Shown here: piece after piece, positions 1-3,453 of the stretch
Numbering within the stretch: the stretch's first letter is position 1
Layout of the letters: each line of letters begins with the position of its first letter
DNA from: an uncultured Campylobacter sp.
GTDB lineage: Bacteria > Campylobacterota > Campylobacteria > Campylobacterales > Campylobacteraceae
Assembly: GCF_938031315.1 (NCBI RefSeq)
Contig: NZ_CALHHT010000397.1
Location: 1 to 5,400 of the forward strand
Length of the DNA: 5,400 bases
Direction: 5' to 3'
The notes under the pieces: generated by a model
Seen by the model: the letters and a program-made list of their open reading frames with translations, nothing else
The model's database searches: none
What the model was told of the DNA's origin: nothing
Program-made: the position numbers and the translations under genes

Positions 1-156
1 TAAAATTTCACGGCGCTTTCTTTTTCGTGCGGTTTGTCGCGAGTTTTTATGACTCCTTATACGACCTTTTCATTAATTTCAAAATCCATCATTTTAAATT
101 TACGGCGCGAAATTTTAACTTCCGTGCTTAAATTTAACGCCGCTTAATCTAGTCTC

Positions 157-184
157 TGCTAAATTTCATCCTAAAGGAAGGAAG
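157..184 (+). promoter_or_regulatory. Possible -10 element and doubled ribosome binding site of the first gene
   Basis: TGCTAAATT at 157-165 resembles the Campylobacter extended -10 (TGnTAnAAT), but only four of six core bases match TATAAT. It would start a transcript about 15 bases before the gene. The Shine-Dalgarno region is clearer: A-rich purines from 173 to 184 contain AAGGA at 174-178 and a second AGGA at 179-182. They stand before two consecutive ATG codons at 185 and 188, so either start could be used; they differ by one methionine. The ribosome binding site is convincing, the -10 is only a suggestion because AAATTT strings are everywhere in the non-coding DNA here. Confidence 0.4.
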
Positions 185-805
185 ATGATGAAAAATTTTG
201 CCCGCATTTTTATACTTGCGCTCGCCCTTGCGGGATTTACGGAGCTATCTGCTCAAAGCGCGGAGCATCAAATCGCCGCGCCGCAAAATCACAAACCACA
301 AATCGCGATGCAAGAGGACGTGAAAACCAAAAATCATGCGAGTAAAAATTCCGCGATCGAAATTTCAAATTTAAAAAACTCTAAAATCGAAAAATCCGCT
401 CCAAAAAGCTCGAAAGCAAAAAGCTTAAAAGCAAAAAATTCCGCCGCACGATCAAGAAAATCCGCTCCAAAAAATTCCGCCAAAAGCGTTCCATTCAGAT
501 CCGCGCAAAAAGGCGGCGGGCACGCTTTGCCGCCGCTTAGATTGGAGGTGAGCGAGAGGGCGTATTATGAGGACGGCACTTGGAAGCTGAGCGATCCCGC
601 TCCCTCTAGCGCGGCGGGCACCGAGCAGGCGCGGCATCCCGGTAGAGGATTTTCGTTTTCGCCCGAGTTCGGCTCGGACGCTCCTAAGTACAAATGGCAG
701 CAGAAGGACGGCGCGAGCGGCGGCAAAAGTCGGAGCGAATCGGCGCTGGACATTCTGCAAAATAAGATGGATACGATCAAGCTCGACGTGGAATTTAGGC
801 ACTAA
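185..805 (+). CDS. Hypothetical exported Lys/Ser/Ala-rich basic protein, 206 residues
   Basis: I do not recognise the family. Residues 1-23 look like a Sec signal peptide: Lys3 and Arg7, a hydrophobic core from Ile8 to Phe18, then a polar end with plausible cleavage after Ala23 (Leu-Ser-Ala before Gln24). Residues 47-109 are low complexity and strongly basic, made of Lys, Ser, Ala and Asn, with KSAPK at 70-74 and 92-96 and KNSA three times. Residues 110-206 have more ordinary composition: a Gly-Gly-Gly stretch, an aromatic patch (AYYEDGTWK, 126-134), a Gly/Pro/Ser-rich linker, and a short C-terminal segment (ALDILQNKMDTIKLDVEF, 187-204) that could be helical. No Cys follows the signal core, so it is not a typical lipoprotein. 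A periplasmic or surface location is inferred. The start is supported by AAGGA six bases upstream; ATG 188 is an alternative. It is followed by over 500 bases of non-coding DNA, so it is probably transcribed alone or ends its operon. Confidence 0.75.
   Translation: MMKNFARIFILALALAGFTELSAQSAEHQIAAPQNHKPQIAMQEDVKTKNHASKNSAIEISNLKNSKIEKSAPKSSKAKSLKAKNSAARSRKSAPKNSAKSVPFRSAQKGGGHALPPLRLEVSERAYYEDGTWKLSDPAPSSAAGTEQARHPGRGFSFSPEFGSDAPKYKWQQKDGASGGKSRSESALDILQNKMDTIKLDVEFRH
344..480 (+). repeat. Direct repeats within the basic low-complexity segment of the first gene
   Basis: A 17-base word, AAAATCCGCTCCAAAAA, occurs at 391-407 and again at 457-473. The copies are 66 bases (22 codons) apart and in the same frame, each encoding KSAPK. 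An 11-base word, AAAAATTCCGC, occurs at 344, 434 and 470, all in frame, each encoding KNSA. The spacing is irregular, so this looks like slippage or internal duplication in a disordered segment rather than a regular tandem array. Confidence 0.7.
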
Positions 806-854
806 TCTCGCCGTGTTTGGTCTAAAAGCTAAAAATTTATCGGCGGCTCCGAAA

Positions 855-899
855 AGGCTAAATTTTATTATTGCGCTAGCTACACGTAAAATTTAGCCT
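855..899. repeat. Perfect 13-bp inverted repeat, 19-base loop, 50 bases after the first gene
   Basis: The left arm AGGCTAAATTTTA (855-867) is exactly the reverse complement of TAAAATTTAGCCT (887-899). The loop is 868-886. As RNA this could form a stem-loop just downstream of the stop codon at 803-805 and might end or protect that transcript. However, the stem has only four G:C pairs and no run of U follows, so it is not a canonical Rho-independent terminator. It may instead be one pair from the AAATTT-containing repeats that fill these gaps. Confidence 0.6.
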
Positions 900-1290
900 A
901 CGAGCGACACACATGGCACGTGCGGCGTAAATTTAAAATCTAGCCTCACACGCTGTATAAAATTTAGATCAAAACAGGCTGTCGGCGAAATTTAGATATT
1001 AAGCACTTCTGCGGGTACAAACTCGCCGCTTACGGCTATGAAAATTTACGTAAAATCAGGCTAAAATTCCGCGCCCGTATCGGTTTGATCTCGCGCCCCG
1101 CCCGTTCACTCTGCGACGAAATTTTATTTAAGCAAACACCCCAGGCGCTCTTAAATTTAGTAGATACCGATCGCACCGTGCTCGCTTCGCTTTGAAAGAT
1201 CTGCCGCTAAAATTTAGCAAATGAAATTTGCAAGCGCGCGGATTAAAAGCGTTCGGCACCCACTTGCGCTAGCCTGCTAAATTCATAAAA

Positions 1291-1305
1291 TTTGCGCTTC
1301 GCAAA
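1291..1305. repeat. Small hairpin TTTGCG-CTT-CGCAAA upstream of ispG
   Basis: Six perfect base pairs close a three-base loop (stems 1291-1296 and 1300-1305). The element lies 20 bases before the candidate ispG -10 box, so in DNA it occupies roughly the -35 region and spacer. It could be a protein-binding dyad there, but a stem this short can also arise by chance. Confidence 0.4.
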
Positions 1306-1324
1306 GATAATGCAAGCGATATTT

Positions 1325-1352
1325 TGCTAAAATATCCGCTTAAAGGAAAAAG
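1325..1352 (+). promoter_or_regulatory. Extended -10 promoter and ribosome binding site of ispG
   Basis: TGCTAAAAT at 1325-1333 is an exact match to the extended -10 form TGnTAnAAT used by the Campylobacter main sigma factor, which does not need a conserved -35. It is preceded by a short T run (1322-1325), as is common there. Transcription would begin near 1340, leaving a leader of about 13 bases that contains AAAGGA at 1342-1347 with five bases to the ATG at 1353. The short leader leaves no room for a riboswitch. A weaker candidate -10, GATAAT at 1306-1311, lies just upstream. Confidence 0.6.
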
Positions 1353-2417
1353 ATGCAAAGATACAAGACCAAGCAGATCAAAGTGGGCTCCGTAGCGATC
1401 GGCGGCGGCGCGCCCATCTCCGTGCAGTCGATGAGCTTTTCTAAAACGAAGGACGTGGAGGGCACGCTAGAGCAGATAAACCGCCTGTATTTCGCGGGCT
1501 GCGACATCGTGCGCTGCGCCGTGCTCGATAAGCAGGACGCTGACGCGCTCGCGCGGATCAAAAAAAGCTCGCCGCTTCCCATCGTAGCGGACATCCATTT
1601 TAATTTTCGCTTGGCGCTGCAGGTCGCGGAGTTTGTCGACGGAGTCCGTATAAATCCCGGCAATATCGGCGGCAGGGACCGCATCAAAGAGGTCGTGCGC
1701 GCGTGCAAAGCTCGCAGCCTGCCTATCCGCATCGGCGTAAATTTGGGCTCTTTGGAGGAGCAGTTTGAGCAGAAATACGGTCGCAGCGTGGAGGCGATGG
1801 TGCAAAGCGCGCTGTATAACGCCGCGCTGCTTGAAGATGAGGACTTTAGCGACATCGCGATCTCGCTTAAGACCTCCGACGCACCGAGCACGGTGGCTGC
1901 GTATCGCGCGCTGCGCCCGCTATGCGAGTATCCTTTTCATCTGGGCGTGACCGAGGCGGGGACGAAATTTCACGCGAGCATCAAGAGCGCAATCGCGCTG
2001 GGAGCACTTCTGATGGAGGGGATCGGCGATACGATGCGCGTGAGCATCACGGGCGAGCTTGAGGAGGAGATCCGCGTCGCGCGCGCGATCCTGCAGGACG
2101 CGGGCGTGCAAAAAAGCGGCGTCAATATCATCTCGTGCCCTACCTGCGGGCGTTTGCAAAGCGATCTGCTAAGCGCGATCAAAATCGTCGAAGAAAAAAC
2201 CGCGCACATCAAAACGCCGCTAAATATCAGCGTCATGGGCTGCGTCGTAAATGCGATCGGCGAGGCGAAGGGCGCGGACGTGGCGATCGCGTTCGGCAAC
2301 GGGCGCGGCATCGTGATGCGCCACGGCGAAGTGGTCGCCAAACTCGATGAGAGCAAGCTCGTGGAGCGGTTTTTGCAAGAGGTCGAGGACGAGGTGCGGG
2401 TTCGCGAAGGAGCGTGA
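1353..2417 (+). CDS. ispG: 4-hydroxy-3-methylbut-2-en-1-yl diphosphate synthase (IspG/GcpE)
   Basis: IspG is a cytoplasmic iron-sulfur enzyme of the MEP isoprenoid pathway. It reductively opens 2-C-methyl-D-erythritol 2,4-cyclodiphosphate to HMBPP using electrons from flavodoxin or ferredoxin; IspH then acts on HMBPP. The 354-residue length is normal for the bacterial two-domain form. Residues ~1-250 are the TIM barrel, with family motifs VGSVAIGGGAPISVQSM (11-27), VADIHFNFRLAL (78-89), RINPGNIG (99-106) and GVNLGSLE (128-135). The C-terminal domain carries the [4Fe-4S] ligands with exact family spacing: Cys262-X2-Cys265-X31-Cys297-X6-Glu304, equivalent to E. coli C270/C273/C305/E312. GNGRG (315-319) follows. 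The enzyme should be active. AAAGGA five bases before the ATG supports the start. The reading frame ends in two consecutive stops, TGA TAG (2415-2420). AAATTT occurs only twice in this gene, in contrast to the gaps on both sides. The nearest downstream gene is a kilobase away, so ispG appears monocistronic. Confidence 0.98.
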   Translation: MQRYKTKQIKVGSVAIGGGAPISVQSMSFSKTKDVEGTLEQINRLYFAGCDIVRCAVLDKQDADALARIKKSSPLPIVADIHFNFRLALQVAEFVDGVRINPGNIGGRDRIKEVVRACKARSLPIRIGVNLGSLEEQFEQKYGRSVEAMVQSALYNAALLEDEDFSDIAISLKTSDAPSTVAAYRALRPLCEYPFHLGVTEAGTKFHASIKSAIALGALLMEGIGDTMRVSITGELEEEIRVARAILQDAGVQKSGVNIISCPTCGRLQSDLLSAIKIVEEKTAHIKTPLNISVMGCVVNAIGEAKGADVAIAFGNGRGIVMRHGEVVAKLDESKLVERFLQEVEDEVRVREGA

Positions 2418-2618
2418 TAGCTGCGGAGCGCCTAGTCGGTTAAAGCCGCTATGATTCGTGGCTTGGGCGGCTCGGCTCTGAATTTTGGAGCGCTTGGGCT
2501 AGTTGTAGTTTGCTCGGCGTTTTAAGGCGCTCTCGGGCTCATCGCGGTTCGTTTAGGCTCATCAATACAGCGTGTCTTGGCGTAAAATTTTAAAATTTAA
2601 TTCCGAGGCAGCGCTTTT

Positions 2619-2793
2619 AAATTTGAGTCTTTGGGAATGCGGCTTGGAATTCCGGATTTAAATTTTAACTCTGGAATTTTGTTTTTAAATTTTGGGTTTG
2701 AAATTTTAACTTTGCAATTCGCCGTGAAATTTTATTTTAAAATTTGAGCCTCGCGATTGGGGGCCAAATTTGCGGCGTAAAATTTCAAGGCAC
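2619..2793. repeat. Degenerate tandem array, ~40-bp unit made of three ~13.4-bp subunits
   Basis: AAATTT begins units at 2619, 2660, 2701, 2740 and 2780, spacings of 41, 41, 39 and 40 bases. Within units a related xAATT-like word recurs about every 13-14 bases: 2634 GAATGC, 2647 GAATTC, 2674 GAATTT, 2687 AAATTT, 2715 CAATTC, 2727 AAATTT, 2754 CGATTG, 2766 AAATTT. The clearest sequence match is AAATTTTAACTCTG at 2660 against AAATTTTAACTTTG at 2701 (13 of 14). The bases between the AATT cores are otherwise poorly conserved. The phasing is seen by hand; its significance has not been computed. Confidence 0.5.
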
Positions 2794-2810
2794 GACATTG
2801 AAGTTTAGCC

Positions 2811-2826
2811 GCGTTAAATTTAGCGC
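2811..2826. repeat. 16-bp near-perfect palindrome around an AAATTT core
   Basis: GCGTTAAATTTAGCGC pairs with itself at seven of eight positions, with one T-G wobble. It is the first of five dyads that run from here to 2992. Confidence 0.5.
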
Positions 2827-2836
2827 GACGGACGCA

Positions 2837-2852
2837 CTGTTTTGCAAAACAG
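2837..2852. promoter_or_regulatory. Perfect 16-bp palindrome CTGTTTTGCAAAACAG, possible operator
   Basis: Both half-sites match exactly. The sequence has the CTGT-N8-ACAG layout of an E. coli-type LexA box, but LexA is not known from Campylobacter, so any binding protein is unknown. A dimeric repressor is a possibility. No -10 candidate sits directly beside it and the nearest gene start is about 600 bases away, so the role as an operator is only a suggestion from symmetry. Confidence 0.4.
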
Positions 2853-2870
2853 CAGGCGAGCGCTAAATTT

Positions 2871-2886
2871 AAATGCCACGGCATTT
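2871..2886. repeat. Dyad AAATGCC-AC-GGCATTT
   Basis: Two 7-base arms flank two bases. As RNA it would form a six-pair stem with a four-base CACG loop. The right-arm word GGCATTT recurs at 2901-2907, the left end of the next dyad. Confidence 0.45.
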
Positions 2887-2903
2887 GGCTCATTGTTTAA
2901 GGC

Positions 2904-2921
2904 ATTTGAAAAATTTCAAAT
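2904..2921. repeat. Dyad ATTTGAA-AAAT-TTCAAAT
   Basis: Two perfect 7-base arms (2904-2910 and 2915-2921) surround a four-base loop and include an AAATTT at 2911-2916. The stem is mostly A:T and weak. Confidence 0.45.
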
Positions 2922-2962
2922 CGCGACGTTTAGGTTTAAATTTAGCAAAGTTCGCTCGCCGC

Positions 2963-2992
2963 AGCTCGGGCGCAAAATTTAATGCCCGAGCT
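2963..2992. repeat. GC-rich stem-loop with 9-bp perfect stem
   Basis: AGCTCGGGC (2963-2971) is the exact reverse complement of GCCCGAGCT (2984-2992), with a 12-base loop 2972-2983 that itself carries AAATTT. Seven of nine pairs are G:C, so it should be stable as RNA. No U run follows on either strand, so it does not fit a standard intrinsic terminator. It is 460 bases before dnaB and 545 bases after ispG. It is the most stable single stem noticed in the window. Confidence 0.55.
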
Positions 2993-3115
2993 TGTAGCGC
3001 TAAATTTTAATATGCGGGCTTAAAATTTTAAAGAATTCTAAGCCCTAGCGAAATTTCAAGCTCTATGAAATTTCAAAATTTTAAATCCGCCGCGGCAGCC
3101 TTTGGGCGTAGCCTC

Positions 3116-3212
3116 AAATCGCCGCGGTGTGTGCGGCATAAGAGCGCAGCGGCTTAAAATCGTGTGACTTTTGGAAGCGTTAAGTTTCAAAATCGCCGCG
3201 GTTTCAAAATCG
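3116..3212. repeat. Repeated CCGCGG-containing words
   Basis: The 13-base word AAATCGCCGCGGT occurs at 3116-3128 and 3190-3202. GTTTCAAAATCG occurs at 3184-3195 and again at 3201-3212, 17 bases apart, so the second large-word copy is overlapped by a short tandem duplication. A variant, AAATCCGCCGCGG, is at 3083-3095. Confidence 0.5.
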
Positions 3213-3270
3213 TTCGAGCTTTCAGGATCGCAAACTGTTTGATCTGGCGAGGTTTTGGGTTGCAAGGCTC

Positions 3271-3288
3271 CGAGCTTTGCGAGCTTTG
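3271..3288 (+). repeat. Two tandem copies of CGAGCTTTG
   Basis: The 9-base word is repeated exactly and head to tail at 3271-3279 and 3280-3288. It is short and non-coding; the likely origin is replication slippage. Confidence 0.5.
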
Positions 3289-3352
3289 CGGAAGCACTAA
3301 GCTTTCAAAGCCTTGATAGTTCCAAGGTCGCTAGGAGCGTTTAAAGACGCAT

Positions 3353-3367
3353 CGCTTTTCAAAAGCG
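3353..3367. repeat. Palindrome CGCTTTT-C-AAAAGCG upstream of dnaB
   Basis: Seven perfectly matched bases on each side of a single central C. It lies about 85 bases before the dnaB start, just upstream of the AT-rich stretch that should hold the dnaB promoter, so it could be a protein-binding site there. Confidence 0.4.
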
Positions 3368-3400
3368 CGTACCGGGGCTGCGGATTTAAATTTACGATTT

Positions 3401-3453
3401 TATAGAGCTTAAAATTTAGGCGCGCAAAAGCGCGCGAAACGACGGGGGAAGCG
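3401..3453 (+). promoter_or_regulatory. dnaB leader: candidate -10, GCGCGC hairpin and ribosome binding site
   Basis: Candidate -10 boxes are TATAGA at 3401-3406 and TAAAAT at 3410-3415; neither has an upstream TG, so the promoter is uncertain. GCGCGC (3420-3425), AAAA, GCGCGC (3430-3435) make a six-pair all-G:C hairpin with a four-base loop, ending 18 bases before the start codon and 8 bases before the G-rich ribosome binding site GGGGGAAG (3444-3451). Such a stem in the leader could influence translation of the helicase. An in-frame TAG at 3403-3405 excludes any start further upstream. Confidence 0.5.

Larger units (their letters stand above)
806..1340. other. Long non-coding gap between the exported protein and ispG
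   Basis: No open frame of useful length with a ribosome binding site is visible on either strand, and no tRNA-like fold was found. By hand count the hexamer AAATTT occurs 12 times (833, 860, 889, 929, 960, 988, 1042, 1119, 1153, 1210, 1224, 1288), with AAATTC at 1074 and 1279. The gap also holds a 13-bp inverted repeat at 855-899, short hairpins such as 1217-1231 (GCAAAT / GAA / ATTTGC) and 1291-1305, a 10-base word TTGCGCTAGC repeated at 871 and 1264, and the likely ispG promoter at the right edge. Confidence 0.8.
2418..3453. other. Gene-free ~1-kb gap between ispG and dnaB
   Basis: No convincing coding frame was seen on either strand. Three zones differ in texture. Positions 2418-2580 are GC-rich and featureless apart from short G/C/T words. 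Positions 2581-3081 contain about 20 AAATTT hexamers by hand count, plus GAATTC at 2647 and 3033 and GAATTT at 2674; within this zone are a periodic array and a run of dyads, listed separately. Positions 3082-3453 are GC-richer, with CCGCGG-containing repeats, a 9-bp tandem duplication, palindromes and the dnaB leader. A non-coding gap this long is unusual beside housekeeping genes in normally compact Campylobacter genomes. It could be decayed coding DNA, a regulatory or RNA locus, or expanded repeat DNA. Confidence 0.8.

Noticed and set aside
3..131. Plus-strand frame open from the left edge, ending at TAA 129-131, possibly the tail of an upstream gene
   Set aside because: Its 42 codons are Phe/Lys-rich as expected from translating AAATTT-type non-coding DNA, and no domain is recognisable. 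A true gene end here cannot be excluded without the upstream sequence.
49..147. Short plus-strand frame starting at ATG 49
   Set aside because: Only 32 codons, no ribosome binding site, and no recognisable feature.
452..802. Minus-strand frames opposite the exported-protein gene
   Set aside because: The plus-strand frame has a good ribosome binding site and signal peptide; the antisense frames have neither.
1340..1891. Long minus-strand frames opposite ispG (also 1970-2356)
   Set aside because: They are antisense to a clearly identified enzyme, and their products are low-information Ser/Arg/Ala-rich strings produced by the complementary codon bias.
2837..2852. Reading the 16-bp palindrome as a true SOS (LexA) box
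   Set aside because: LexA is not known in Campylobacter, and no promoter lies beside the site. Kept only as a symmetric element of unknown use.
2963..2992. Intrinsic terminator for ispG
   Set aside because: The stem is strong but no U run follows on either strand, and it lies 545 bases past the ispG stop codon.
2581..3081. A CRISPR array or a replication origin in the gap before dnaB
   Set aside because: The repeated word is only six bases with degenerate ~13-bp spacing, unlike CRISPR repeats and spacers. No DnaA box of the TTATCCACA type was seen.
3056..3265. Minus-strand open frame of 69 codons in the ispG-dnaB gap
   Set aside because: It begins with TTG, has only a weakly placed GGAG, overlaps the CCGCGG repeats, and its product resembles nothing I know.
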